DNA of 64,000 nt from Palsa-504 sp963834685 (GCA_963834685.1 CAWICW010000014.1:1-64000), one strand, 5' to 3'; positions 8,188-16,324 are shown, counted from the stretch's first letter. The notes: a model not told the origin generated them from the sequence alone. Numbers and translations are program-made.

Positions 8188-8951
8188 GTGCGTGTTCTCC
8201 CGTTGGCGTAGGGCTGATCTGCGGCGATAAGGCGGCTGGCGATGGCGGCCTGCGGGCTCAGCCGGATGAGGGAGCTGGCAAGGTCGTTTCCCGCCGCGGT
8301 CAGGCCGTTACGTCCGAGGGCGGCGAGTCCGTCGATGATGAAGACGGCGTTCGCGGTGGCCGTCGTTATCCGGGTTCGGGTGCATTGCCGCCAGTTCCAC
8401 TGGCGGCAGGTGACGCCGGCGTCGTCACGCCAGATCACCTCGCCTGGCCTGGGGTGCTCGACGGCCGGCTCGCCGTGCGCCGTGGTGCCGAAGTCCTCGT
8501 CGCCGGCGGCTTGGACCAGCCGGGCCGGGCCCTGGTACTGGTCCAGGTCCTCGCCGCCGACTGGCACCAGGTTTGCGATCGAGACCGCGTTGTAGGCGTC
8601 GGTGAGGCGGTCGATGCGGGGCAGGCCGGCGTCCAGGCGGCGCAGCAGCGCCTCCACGCTCGGCCGGGTGCGCTGGGGCTTGGCGCCGAACGCCTTGTAG
8701 GCGGCGCGCCAGTCGGCGACTTCAGGCACGTCTTCGGGTGCCCGGCCGCCGAGCGTGATCCGGGCCCTGGTCTCGGCTCGCGCCAGGAGTTCGTCACTGA
8801 TCTGGTCGGATGGTCCCGGTTCCAGGCCTTCGGCCACCATCACCATGACGCGGTAGTCCGGGCGCAGCTCGAGCACCTCGGGAGCCACGCTGACGGCCGC
8901 AAGGAACGCGCGTGCGCCGTCGCTGACCTCAGCCTCGGTCAACGGGGTCAT
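8181..8951 (-). CDS. B3/B4 tRNA-binding domain protein
   Basis: 256 residues with the B3/B4 domain found in the phenylalanyl-tRNA synthetase beta chain and in free-standing proteins thought to act in tRNA or amino-acid editing. Recognisable parts are 'DWRAAYKAFGAKPQRTRPSV' in the first half, then 'RLPRIDRLTDAYN' like spacing and 'AVSIANLVPVGGEDLD'. The C-terminal 'GEVIWRDDAGVTCRQWNWRQ' is also typical of the stand-alone family. It overlaps the upstream XRE/cupin gene by 4 bases (ATGA), so the two are translationally coupled. In other actinobacteria this pair often sits with a PLP enzyme and a transporter; here the PLP enzyme is the broken gene at 9604. Confidence 0.8.
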   Translation of the reverse strand: MTPLTEAEVSDGARAFLAAVSVAPEVLELRPDYRVMVMVAEGLEPGPSDQISDELLARAETRARITLGGRAPEDVPEVADWRAAYKAFGAKPQRTRPSVEALLRRLDAGLPRIDRLTDAYNAVSIANLVPVGGEDLDQYQGPARLVQAAGDEDFGTTAHGEPAVEHPRPGEVIWRDDAGVTCRQWNWRQCTRTRITTATANAVFIIDGLAALGRNGLTAAGNDLASSLIRLSPQAAIASRLIAADQPYANGRTRTC

Positions 8952-9562
8952 CTGGCTGCACCCCCGCCGACCGCCGGCTCGAACACCGTCAGGGCGAACC
9001 GCGCTACCTGCGCTGAGCCGGGGTTCCCGTATCCGTGGGGCAGGTCACCGGCGAACGAGGCCGAATCTCCGGTCGCGAGGACCTCGGCGTGCTGGCCCAC
9101 CCTGAGCTCGACCTGGCCGTCAAGGACCAGGAGCAGCTCGCGGGTTCCCGCCGCATGCGCCTGGCTGGAGTGGCTCTCACCCAGCCCGAGCGTCCAGTCC
9201 CACAGCTCGGTGACGTCCGGCGGGTCAGTGCCGGCGACGAGCACGGCCTGCCCGCCGAGCTCCCCCCGCCACAGCACCGGGGCGGCGCCGGCCCGGGTGA
9301 CCCGCAGCCCGGGCGAGCGGTCCATATCGACGAGCGCGGGCAGCCCGATACCGAGCGCGTCACTGATCAGAAGCAGCGTCGCGATGCTCGGGTTAGCCGA
9401 GCCCTGCTCGATGCTGACCAGCATCCTGCGGCTGACACCCGAGCGCTCGGCCAGCTGGTCCAGGGTCCAGCCCCGGCTGGCCCGTCCCTGCCGGACCCGG
9501 CCGCCGATCGCGCGGGCGACGCTGTCCGCCCCGGCACGAGCCTCCAAATCTGACTGCCTCAT
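8948..9562 (-). CDS. XRE-family transcription regulator with cupin domain
   Basis: 204 residues from the ATG at 9562; a TTG three codons upstream is less likely. An N-terminal helix-turn-helix of the XRE type ('TLDQLAERSGVSRRMLVSIE') spans about residues 30-55, followed by a single small beta-barrel cupin (about 100-190) with 'ELLLVLDGQVELRVG' and 'GDSASFAGDLPHGYGNPG'. Such proteins sense a small ligand and usually repress the divergent gene. The divergent gene is the PLP enzyme at 9604, and the AT-rich stretch 9560-9600 between them is the likely operator. It forms an operon with the B3/B4 gene. Confidence 0.85.
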   Translation of the reverse strand: MRQSDLEARAGADSVARAIGGRVRQGRASRGWTLDQLAERSGVSRRMLVSIEQGSANPSIATLLLISDALGIGLPALVDMDRSPGLRVTRAGAAPVLWRGELGGQAVLVAGTDPPDVTELWDWTLGLGESHSSQAHAAGTRELLLVLDGQVELRVGQHAEVLATGDSASFAGDLPHGYGNPGSAQVARFALTVFEPAVGGGAAR

Positions 9563-9600
9563 ATAATGCAATATACTGCACTACCGAGAGACAGGAGAAC
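9560..9600. promoter_or_regulatory. Divergent AT-rich promoter/operator
   Basis: This 40-base AT-rich island is unusual in such GC-rich DNA. It holds a perfect TATAAT on the plus strand at 9562-9567 and the element TGCA-N6-TGCA (tgcaatatactgca) just after it. It lies between the XRE/cupin start and the start of the PLP enzyme. It is the natural site for a shared promoter and for binding by the XRE regulator. No clear -35 box is visible. Confidence 0.45.
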
Positions 9601-9603
9601 CCC

Positions 9604-10097
9604 ATGGCGCCCGATCAGCCGACACCACCCGTAGGCCTTCACCCGGAAACAGCGGTCATCTGCGCCGGCCGCCCCGCCCGCGCGGCCGGCGAGCCACTTA
9701 ACGTTCCCGTGGTGCTGGCATCGAACTTCCAGGCCGGCACCATGGCAGCGCCGGGCACCGAGGAGGACAGCCGCGCCTACTCACGCACAGACGCCACGCC
9801 AACCTGGGAAGCACTGGAGACAGCCGTGGGCCAGATGGAGGGCGGTCACGCCGTGGCGTTCTCCTCCGGCATGGCCGCGATCGCCGCCGTCCTCGACCTC
9901 GTGCCCGCCGGCGGCCGCATCCTCGCCCCGGCCAAGGCCACGTGCCCCCCGGGCTCCTGCGCCTGAGCGCCGGCTGCGAACACATCGACGACCTCTGGAA
10001 CGACCTGAACTCAGCGCTCCAGCACGCATCGCGACCGGAAACCCGGCATAGCACCGGTGGCCAGGAACCAGCAGAACTGACAGATGATCGCCGGTGA
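9604..10097 (+). pseudogene. Cys/Met metabolism PLP-dependent enzyme with internal deletion
   Basis: The first 115 codons encode the N-terminus of a trans-sulfuration enzyme (cystathionine gamma-synthase family): 'HPETAVICAGRP', 'NVPVVLASNF', 'YSRTDATPTWEALETAVGQM' and 'AVAFSSGMAAIAAVLDL'. Immediately after 'GGRILAPA' the sequence jumps, in another frame, to the typical C-terminus 'VPPGLLRLSAGCEHIDDLW' and stops near 10097. Some 250 residues, including the PLP lysine region, are gone. The original frame stops at 9966. A clean ATG with AGGAG upstream remains, so a 120-residue peptide could still be made, but it would be inactive. It is the probable former target of the divergent XRE regulator. 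Confidence 0.8.
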
Positions 10098-10569
10098 CCG
10101 GGCTGGCGGCCAGCAGGCCGCGGCGGCCAGGCGTGACCTGGCGGTTGCCCTGACGCTAGCCGCCTGCTGGGCCGGCATCTGGGTCTTGTACGCCACCTAC
10201 ACGTGGACCGCGGCGCCAGGCTTGAGCACCCTGCAGGCGGCTCGTTTCTACGTGCCGGCTCTGGGCGCCATCTCGCTGCTCGGCGCCTGGCTGCTGGTCC
10301 GCGTGCCGCGCAGGCAGCCGCTTGTCGCGCTCACTACGCTCGCGGTCGTCGCGGCGCTGTTCGGGCTTGGCAGCTGGGCCTTTCATGACATGTACCAGCA
10401 CCCGTTCGGGCCGCAGATCGCCGTGGTGCCCGGACCTGGCGGCACAGTCGAGCTCAGGCCAGGCCCAGGAGTCATAATCGGCGGACCTGGCCGCGTGGCG
10501 CCCGGCGGCCCTGGCCGAGCCGCCCGCATCGGGCCCTCCGGCGGGCCCGGTGTCCGCCCGGCATCGTGA
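10084..10569 (+). CDS. Small membrane protein, possible remnant of a larger membrane glycosyltransferase
   Basis: 161 residues. Three hydrophobic segments ('LAVALTLAACWAGIWVLYAT', 'YVPALGAISLLGAWLLV', 'LVALTTLAVVAALFGLG') are followed by a Gly/Pro-rich tail. The segment 'AARFYVPALGAISLLGAWLL' resembles the last membrane helices of actinobacterial GT-C/ArnT-like proteins, which are normally over 450 residues. The gene may therefore be the surviving end of one, like the other truncated genes nearby. The start overlaps the end of the broken PLP gene and has no strong ribosome site. Confidence 0.4.
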   Translation: MIAGDRAGGQQAAAARRDLAVALTLAACWAGIWVLYATYTWTAAPGLSTLQAARFYVPALGAISLLGAWLLVRVPRRQPLVALTTLAVVAALFGLGSWAFHDMYQHPFGPQIAVVPGPGGTVELRPGPGVIIGGPGRVAPGGPGRAARIGPSGGPGVRPAS

Positions 10570-10608
10570 CCGCCAGCCGGTGGACGCGGCAACTTGTTAC
10601 AGGTGGTT

Positions 10609-10935
10609 TCAGCAGCCGGCCGGGTTCGGCGCACCTGACGCTGGCGAGGCGGGCGTAGCCGTAGCCGCCTCCCAGTCACGGGCGGCGAGCTCACCGAAGT
10701 GGTCGCCAGGGCCCATGGTGCGGATGAGCCGGGAATCGATGAAGACGTCGTAACGGCCGGACAGGACGAGATAGAAGAACCGGTCGGAGTCCCAGCGGCG
10801 TGTGACCTCCTCCCCGGCGGCCACGTCGAGACAGGCCGCGCGGGCGCGGACGCCTTCAATGGTGGAGCCCGGCACGCCGGACAGCAGGGGAACGGCGCGC
10901 AGGCCGGCAGCACCGGGTCGTGCCGCACGCCTGCC
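10609..10935 (-). pseudogene. cNMP-binding domain remnant with frameshift
   Basis: The minus strand encodes part of a cyclic nucleotide-binding (CRP-like) domain: 'AVPLLSGVPGSTIEGVRARA', 'RFFYLVLSGRYDVFIDSRL', 'MGPGDHFGELAARDW'. After 'DW' the family sequence ('GGYGYARLASVRCAEPGRLL') continues only in a different frame, so a one-base change has broken the domain. It lies just past the end of the MFS-cNMP fusion at 10979-12661 and on the same strand. It is probably the tail of a second protein of the same architecture. Confidence 0.65.
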
Positions 10936-10978
10936 CTGCGAGATCTTCGTTTGACTATGTGGTCAGCGGGGCCCGGCT

Positions 10979-12661
10979 TCAGCTCGGCTCCACGGTGCCC
11001 GCCACCTGGCCGTCGTTGCCCCGTGCGGCGTCAGCTGCCAGCCTGGTGTCGGCGATGCTGCGTGCTTGTCGCTCAGTGGCGGCGTGGCCGAGGACCGCGG
11101 TCAGGAACGGTTGCCTGGCGAGCTTGTACACCGTCGTGTCGGTGCGGGCGGTGACGGTGGCCGTGCGGGGGACGGCGCGCAGCAGCGCGATCTCCCCGAC
11201 TCCCTCGCCCCGCCCGCACTGGCGCAGGAAACGCCCGTCTTGGACAACGTCGAGCTGGCCCGCGGCGATCGCGTAGTAGGCATCCCCCTCCTCGCCCTGC
11301 CGGATGAGCACTGTCCCGGCCGGCAGCTCGACCGGGGTGAGGGCCGCCGCGAGGCCTTCGAGTGCGGGGGCGGGCAGTTCGGCGAACAGCGGGATCGAGC
11401 GAAGCAGCGCGATCTGCACGACCGGTACCGGCGCCTGGGCGTCCAGGCTGACCAGGGCCCGGCCGCCGCCGGCGGCCGCCAGGGGCAGCACGGCCGCGAC
11501 GCCGAGCAGGGCGAGTCGGCTGCCCCCAAAACGCACGAGCACCGGCACCAGCACGGCACCGATGGCGAGCCCGGCCATGGTGAGCCCTTCGAGCAGGCCG
11601 AATATCCGGCCCAGCGACTGCGTCGGAACCGAACGCTGCAGCAGCGACCGGCTGGCGACGTCCAGCAGGGCACGGCCCGCCCCGGCCACCGCCAGCAGCA
11701 CCACGGTCCCCGCCGGGCCCGGGTCAGCCGCAAGGACGGCGAGCGCGCCGCTGAGCAGCAGCGCCGAGCCCATGATCGGCGCACCCAGGCGCCTGCCGAC
11801 CAGCAGCATACTGATCGCGGCAGCCAGGATCGCACCCACCCCGTACGCCGCGTTCAGGTACCCGGCCCACGCCTGCGGGCGGCCTAGCACGGTGACGGCC
11901 AAGACCACGAACAGCAGGTCCAGCGCACCGACCACGGCCGCCTCAGCGGTCAGCAGCGCCAGCATCAGCCGCAGCCGCGGCTGCCCGGCCGCGAGCCGCA
12001 CGCTCGCGCTCAGGCCGGCCGTTACCGGGGGAGCATGCTCCTCCGGGGCGGCCAGCGCCGGGACCCGGAGCCGGAACACCAGCAGCGCCGCGACGGCGCC
12101 GAGGGCCGCGCACACCGCGAACACGCCCGCCACCCCGCCGGCCCAGATCAGCACCCCGGTCAGCGCGCCCGCGGCCGCGATCCCGGCCGCCTCCACCCAG
12201 CTCACCACCACGTTGGCCGCCGTCAGCTGGTCCACGGTGGCCGCCAGCGACGGGATCGCCGTCGACTGGGCCGGGCGGGTCGCGGTCACGGCCGTGGAAG
12301 CCACCACCGCAGCCGCGTACGCCGCCAACGGCACGCCACCGGAAATCGCCACCGCGGTCGCGGCCATCGCAGCCGCCTGCACCAGGTAACCCCCGGCCAG
12401 CAGGACCACCGGCGACCGCCGGTCCGCCACGGTCGCGAACACCGGCGCCAGCAGCGCCGCCGGCACCAGCTGGGCCAGCGCCACCACCCCGGCGATCGTC
12501 GCGCCGCCCCGGCCGTAGGCGTACACCAGCATGGCAATCCACACCGCGTACTCGGTGAGGGTGAACAGCGCGTACCCCGCCACCACCCGCCGCAGCCCCC
12601 TGTTGCCCGCCAGCGCCCGGAACACACCCAGGCGGCGGCTAGCCGAGGTTGCTGCGCTCAT
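10979..12661 (-). CDS. MFS transporter fused to a C-terminal cyclic-nucleotide-binding domain
   Basis: 560 residues. About 12 membrane segments (residues 20-400) make a major facilitator transporter of the MFS_1/enterobactin exporter-like type. A CRP-like cNMP-binding domain occupies about 430-540: 'SIPLFAELPAPALEGLAAAL', 'LIRQGEEGDAYYAIAAGQLD', 'GEIALLRAVPRTATVTARTD'. In this domain 'GEIALLRAVPRTATV' matches the phosphate-binding cassette, with Glu and Arg in place. The fusion suggests transport or activity gated by a nucleotide or another ligand in the cytoplasm. This architecture is known in actinobacteria, but its substrate is not established. The start overlaps the zinc-ribbon gene by 23 bases. 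Confidence 0.85.
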   Translation of the reverse strand: MSAATSASRRLGVFRALAGNRGLRRVVAGYALFTLTEYAVWIAMLVYAYGRGGATIAGVVALAQLVPAALLAPVFATVADRRSPVVLLAGGYLVQAAAMAATAVAISGGVPLAAYAAAVVASTAVTATRPAQSTAIPSLAATVDQLTAANVVVSWVEAAGIAAAGALTGVLIWAGGVAGVFAVCAALGAVAALLVFRLRVPALAAPEEHAPPVTAGLSASVRLAAGQPRLRLMLALLTAEAAVVGALDLLFVVLAVTVLGRPQAWAGYLNAAYGVGAILAAAISMLLVGRRLGAPIMGSALLLSGALAVLAADPGPAGTVVLLAVAGAGRALLDVASRSLLQRSVPTQSLGRIFGLLEGLTMAGLAIGAVLVPVLVRFGGSRLALLGVAAVLPLAAAGGGRALVSLDAQAPVPVVQIALLRSIPLFAELPAPALEGLAAALTPVELPAGTVLIRQGEEGDAYYAIAAGQLDVVQDGRFLRQCGRGEGVGEIALLRAVPRTATVTARTDTTVYKLARQPFLTAVLGHAATERQARSIADTRLAADAARGNDGQVAGTVEPS

Positions 12662-12824
12662 TCCGGTGATTCTCCGGACGCGATGCCCGCAAAAGCGGCC
12701 GTTCGCCGACCGCGCCCGGCCAGCTGGTCAGGCCGATACGAGCGTGCCCCAGCGGGGCACCGCAATCAGCGCAAAACCGGTCGCCATCCCCCCGGGACGC
12801 ACCGCACCGCGGGCACGTCACCAT
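12639..12824 (-). CDS. Small zinc-ribbon protein
   Basis: 61 residues from the ATG at 12824. 'CPRCGASRGDGDRFCADCGA' is a classic four-cysteine zinc ribbon; the rest is unstructured. The gene overlaps the start of the MFS-cNMP gene by 23 bases and is most likely cotranscribed. The region upstream of the ATG is AT-rich (tataaatacc), and no ribosome site is seen, so translation may be leaderless. Role unknown. Confidence 0.55.
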   Translation of the reverse strand: MVTCPRCGASRGDGDRFCADCGAPLGHARIGLTSWPGAVGERPLLRASRPENHRNERSNLG

Positions 12825-13225
12825 TAGGTATTTATACCCTCGGCCAGGCGCATTGAGCCACACCACAGCATCCGGACACCGATCTTCCAGCCAGCCCGCC
12901 ACCCGCTCCGAACCTCAGCGCAGCCGTGACCGACGCCTGCCGCAGCCCCGGTCCCCGATAGCGCCGCCGCGGCCGGCGCTTCGCGGTGTGCTCGGCGAAC
13001 TCAGCGTCACCGTCGGTGGGCTGGCCCAACCGACCCGGCCAGCGTGGCGGATTGCTGTCTGCTGGGGTGTCAGCAAGCAGACAGCAGCCGTGTCGGCTGC
13101 CTGACTGAGACTTCCCGGCCGGCTGGGCAACCTGGTGGCAGCTGGTCACACCGACCGGCATCCGAAGGGTGGACCACCGGCTGGCCGGCCGCCGCCGGGC
13201 ACCAGGTCCTGGAGGAGGGATCGAG
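12825..13225. other. intergenic stretch with hairpin
   Basis: About 400 bases without a supported gene. It contains a perfect 10-base inverted repeat (see 13054-13085). Confidence 0.45.
13054..13085. repeat. Inverted repeat gctgtctgct/agcagacagc
   Basis: Arms at 13054-13063 and 13076-13085 are perfect 10-base complements around a 12-base loop. The loop and right arm contain tgtcagcaagcagaca. A close relative of this word, tgtcagcttgctgaca, occurs near 15149-15164 as a palindrome. There is no T tract, so a terminator is not supported. Confidence 0.4.
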
Positions 13226-13438
13226 ATGTTGTGGTTCTGGCTGAACGTGCCGCTGGCTGTGGCTTTCTTCGGGGCCTGGTGCGGGATCCCGCTCGCGAAG
13301 GTCCTCCGGAACCCGAACTGGGGACCGGAGCCGGCCGATGGTCACCGCGTCCAGCCAGCCGAGCCGGAGCCAGCCGCCGCCCTTCACCGCAGCGAGCCCC
13401 GGGTGGATGCACTGGCACTCGCGGGCACGCAGCGCTAG
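13226..13438 (+). CDS. Small single-pass membrane protein
   Basis: 70 residues from an ATG preceded by a very strong GGAGGAGGG ribosome site seven bases upstream. Residues 1-25 are a membrane helix ('MLWFWLNVPLAVAFFGAWCG'); the rest is hydrophilic and Glu/Ala/Pro-rich. No family was recognised. The start signal and hydrophobic segment are the support for it being a real gene. Confidence 0.55.
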   Translation: MLWFWLNVPLAVAFFGAWCGIPLAKVLRNPNWGPEPADGHRVQPAEPEPAAALHRSEPRVDALALAGTQR

Positions 13439-13499
13439 CTGCCAGATGAACGGGCCAGGGCTGCGGCGATGGCCGCGGCCCTCCGGCGTGAGGGCCGCG

Positions 13500-13673
13500 A
13501 TGAGCGTCCAGCCGTATGCCGCGGCTGCCCCAGCCGGCGAGGCGCCTCCCGCGGACCTGCCGATCGCGGTTGTCCCGGAGCTTATCGCCGTGCGGAGCGG
13601 ACCTGGTCAGGCGATGCCGTGGGCGGGCCGGATGGACCCGAAGATCGCCGCTGCCATCGCCGCCATCGGCTAG
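13500..13673 (+). CDS. Possible 57-residue protein of unknown function
   Basis: An open frame running up to the convergent siderophore-interacting protein gene, overlapping its stop by 4 bases. The protein is Ala/Pro-rich with 'DLPIAVVPELIAVRSG' and ends 'MDPKIAAAIAAIG'. There is no strong ribosome site and no recognised family. It may be a gene fragment. Confidence 0.25.
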   Translation: MSVQPYAAAAPAGEAPPADLPIAVVPELIAVRSGPGQAMPWAGRMDPKIAAAIAAIG

Positions 13674-14464
13674 GCGTCTCGGACGGGCTCGCCGTGGCTG
13701 GCGTTGGCGCGGCCGCGGCCCCAGTAGGCCTTGGGTGACATCTGGTCCTGGCCGAGCCCTCGCCCGGCCAGGATCTCCCGCAGCCGGGACACGACCGTCG
13801 CCTCGCCGAACAGGTAGGCGTGGCCGCGGCCGGGCAGCAGCTCGATCTCGGCTGCCTCGGCGGCCAGGGCCGACGGGTCACCAGCGGGCGCGCCGAGGCG
13901 GTGCAGCCAGGAGATGCGGGTACTCGCCGCGGCAGCCAGGTCCTGCTCGTCGCTCTCCTCGGGGATCTCGAGCACGAGGGTGGCCGGGCGGTCGGGCGGC
14001 AGTGCCTCGGTCATGGCGAACGTCGCGGGCAGCGCCGACTCATCGCCGATGAACAGGTGCCAGTCGGCCGTGGCCGACGTGGTGATCTTCCCGCGCGGCC
14101 CGATGCCCTCGATCTTGTCGCCGGACCGGGCCGACCGCACCCAGCGTTCGCCGGGACCGTCGCCGTGCAGCACGATGTCGAGCGTGAGCAGCCGCGCGGC
14201 CTGGTCAAGCTGCCGGATCGTGTAGCGCCGCCGTACCGGGCGGTTACCCTCGGCCGCCACCAGCAGCATCACGTCCTGGCCGGGCAGGTAGCCGAACCCG
14301 TCGAGCTGCGGGGCGGTCAGCCTGAGCCGCTGCATGTGCGGAGTGAGCCGGGCTGAGTCGACGACCTCGAAGCCCAGCCGGGTCGTGCTGGCTAGCGGCC
14401 CGGTCAGCTCCGCGAACGGATCCTCCAGCGCCGCGAGAGCCGATTCCGGCAGTGCGTCAGCCAT
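13670..14464 (-). CDS. Siderophore-interacting protein (FAD-binding ferric-siderophore reductase)
   Basis: 264 residues, normal length for the SIP/ViuB family. The FAD-binding barrel shows 'LTPHMQRLRLTAPQLDGFGY', 'PGQDVMLLV' and 'RRRYTIRQLDQ' (the R-x-Y-T/S FAD motif). The NAD(P)-binding lobe has 'HLFIGDESALPATFAMTEAL' and ends with 'MSPKAYWGRGRANA', also a family hallmark. It reduces Fe(III)-siderophores in the cytoplasm to release iron. No siderophore transporter lies beside it. Confidence 0.92.
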   Translation of the reverse strand: MADALPESALAALEDPFAELTGPLASTTRLGFEVVDSARLTPHMQRLRLTAPQLDGFGYLPGQDVMLLVAAEGNRPVRRRYTIRQLDQAARLLTLDIVLHGDGPGERWVRSARSGDKIEGIGPRGKITTSATADWHLFIGDESALPATFAMTEALPPDRPATLVLEIPEESDEQDLAAAASTRISWLHRLGAPAGDPSALAAEAAEIELLPGRGHAYLFGEATVVSRLREILAGRGLGQDQMSPKAYWGRGRANASHGEPVRDA

Positions 14465-14559
14465 GAGACGGCCAGCCCTTTCCTCTTGATGCCCGGGTGC
14501 CCGGAGACGGCGGGATGCCGCGCCGTCGGCTAGCCTTCGCCGCGAACGCCGGCTAGCCC

Positions 14560-14721
14560 CGCGCCACGATCAACGCTGCCTGGCGTCGCCTGCTTCCCGA
14601 CCCCGCCGCGCTCGCCACGATCCAGCCCGCCTTACAGGGCCCCGAACGCCTGCTTCCCGCCGGGTTCCTGGCCGGGTACTGCGGCCTGACCCGCGAGGCT
14701 TACGCACTGGACCTGCACTAG
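14560..14721 (+). pseudogene. Possible tyrosine-recombinase N-terminal remnant
   Basis: One frame here reads 'ALATIQPALQGPERLLPAGF' and then 'LAGYCGLTREAYALDLH', ending at a TAG at 14719-14721. The part 'FLAGYxGxTRxAYALDL' is typical of the N-terminal core-binding domain of actinobacterial phage-type integrases. Nothing of the catalytic domain follows, and no start codon is evident. It is therefore a fragment at best. Confidence 0.45.
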
Positions 14722-14800
14722 CTCACCAGCGGGGCCGCGTCCACGGTGCCGGCGGCCTCGATACCCGGCACCCGGGGAAAGCTGACGCCCACGCTCAGGG
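14722..14800 (-). pseudogene. Fragment of a zinc-type alcohol dehydrogenase/quinone oxidoreductase
   Basis: The minus strand reads 'VSFPRVPGIEAAGTVDAAPL' before a TAG. The 'PRVPGIEAAG' core is the glycine-rich GxEAAG segment of the MDR (medium-chain dehydrogenase) N-terminal domain. Only about 25 residues survive. A second MDR remnant lies at 18500-18847; the two are not copies of each other as far as can be seen. Confidence 0.4.
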
Positions 14801-14882
14801 CGTCACCCGGTGCTGCCGCCCGGCGGTGTGGTGGCCGGCGGAGGGGCCAGGGCGAGGGATCGCCGGAGCCGGGGTGGGCGCG

Positions 14883-15062
14883 CTAGGCGGTGAGCGCGCG
14901 GCGGGCGGCGATGATGGGAAGCCGGAGCACATGCCGCCCGGACGGGTGCTTGTGCGGCCGGCGGCCTTGGCGGGCCTCGCGGGCCAGTGCGTCCCGCTGA
15001 GCCTGGCGGTGCAGGTCGGCGATCCGAGCCTGGGCGATCTGGTGGTTGATGGTGGAGTACAT
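14883..15062 (-). CDS. Small conserved basic protein of unknown function
   Basis: 59 residues from the ATG at 15062, preceded by GGGAGGCCGAG. The sequence is helical and rich in Gln, Arg and His: 'MYSTINHQIAQARIADLHRQ' and then 'AQRDALAREARQGRR', ending 'IIAARRALTA'. I recall similar short proteins as common uncharacterised ORFs in actinobacteria, but cannot verify that here. No function is suggested; the basic amphipathic helix could bind nucleic acid. Confidence 0.55.
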   Translation of the reverse strand: MYSTINHQIAQARIADLHRQAQRDALAREARQGRRPHKHPSGRHVLRLPIIAARRALTA

Positions 15063-15621
15063 CTCGGCCTCCCGGTGACGCGGCTGGGCTTTCTGCCGCC
15101 AGCTTCGCCCGGCCGCACCGCACCCGTCAGTCGCCGGGCCGACACCGCCGCTGTCAGCTTGCTGACATCGGAGTTGCCGGCGGCCCGGTAGCCACGTCAG
15201 TGCTCCACGGTTGACACCACGTCGAAGACGCCCGGGGCCCGGGTACGTGGCCTTGGGGCCAGTATCGGACACCGGCCGCGGTGGGCATCCCTGATAGGCC
15301 AGCCGGCTGAGCAGGCCAAAGGCCGCTCTCGCCAGACCCAGCGGCCACCCCGGCGCAAGGCAGGCCTAACCGGAGCCAGCCACAACCGCACAACGGTCAT
15401 TGTGGAGCGCCGGATCAGCGGTCTGGTTCGCGGCGCCGGCCGGCCGCGGATGGCGCAGGGGTGACCTCAGCCAGGGCGGCGCCGCAGGCACGGCTCCGCC
15501 CGCCGCACGCCAGCGGCCTCGCCGATGGCCGGATCCCGGCTCAGTTCACCGTGGTGACCGCCAGGTGAACCCGCCGCCGGATATCCGGCCCGAAATATAC
15601 GCGGCTGCGGGAAGGGCCAGG
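15063..15621. other. intergenic stretch, no supported gene
   Basis: About 560 bases without a convincing gene. It contains the short palindrome tgtcagcttgctgaca near 15149-15164, which resembles the hairpin at 13054-13085. Confidence 0.45.
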
Positions 15622-15984
15622 TCAGCGAACTTCGGTGTACTCGCTCCGGTCCAGCTGCACGATGTTGAGGTCGCTGCCCTGCGGCTCTGCGACGTCGGTG
15701 TACTGGCTGCCGTCCAGGTGCACGACACGGAAGCTGCGCGCGGAGAGCAGCTTGCGCAGGTGCCGCATCCCGCTCATGCCCGCGACCGTGACAGCTACGG
15801 CGGCGGCGAGGATCGAGCCGCCGGACAGCGCGAGCCCGCCGGCGACGTGTCCCAGCATCATCATGACCACTCCGGCCAGCAGGGCCACCGGCACGGCCGC
15901 CACCAGCAGCAGCGCGAGCAGCGTCACGGCGATCACGGCCTTGGCCGACCTGTCCGGAGTCCGCTCCGCGTACCAGCTGGTCAT
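15622..15984 (-). CDS. Small membrane protein of unknown function
   Basis: 120 residues from the ATG at 15984, which follows an AGAGG ribosome site; an in-frame GTG at 15993 is a weaker choice. Two hydrophobic segments ('AVIAVTLLALLLVAAVPVAL' and 'LALSGGSILAAAVAVTVAG') are followed by a 45-residue soluble tail. The tail ends with two related units, 'FRVVHLDGSQYTDVAEP' and 'LNIVQLDRSEYTEVR', suggesting a short internal repeat. No family recognised. Confidence 0.55.
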   Translation of the reverse strand: MTSWYAERTPDRSAKAVIAVTLLALLLVAAVPVALLAGVVMMMLGHVAGGLALSGGSILAAAVAVTVAGMSGMRHLRKLLSARSFRVVHLDGSQYTDVAEPQGSDLNIVQLDRSEYTEVR

Positions 15985-16324
15985 CACGCTCACCTCTCAA
16001 GGCCCGGAACTCTTCACGGACCCACGTCGGCCAGAATAACACGATATGTCGTGTCCTCTAGGTCAACGCACCTCTCGGTCAGAATCATCCCATGACCGTC
16101 CGGCGCGCGGACCGCGGGCGGACAGCCCGCCGCCGGAGCATTCCCAGCACGGTCGGACCGGATCCTGAAGGGGCCGTACCACAGGCACGTGATGGTGGCC
16201 GCGCCGATGGGCTCCTCGGCTCGCGCAGCGTCTCCGCTGAGGGGGAGCTGCCCGGCTTGGAGGGGCCAGTCCCGTGGGCCACTGGGATGATGACTTCCCG
16301 GGAGGTGCCGGGCAGGCTGGACCC
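15985..16324. other. intergenic stretch between divergent genes
   Basis: About 340 bases between the small membrane protein and the YihY gene. It should hold both promoters. The part next to 15984, 'ataacacgatatgtcgtgtcctctaggtc', is locally AT-rich and includes the imperfect palindrome cacgatatgtcgtg. No gene seen. Confidence 0.45.
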
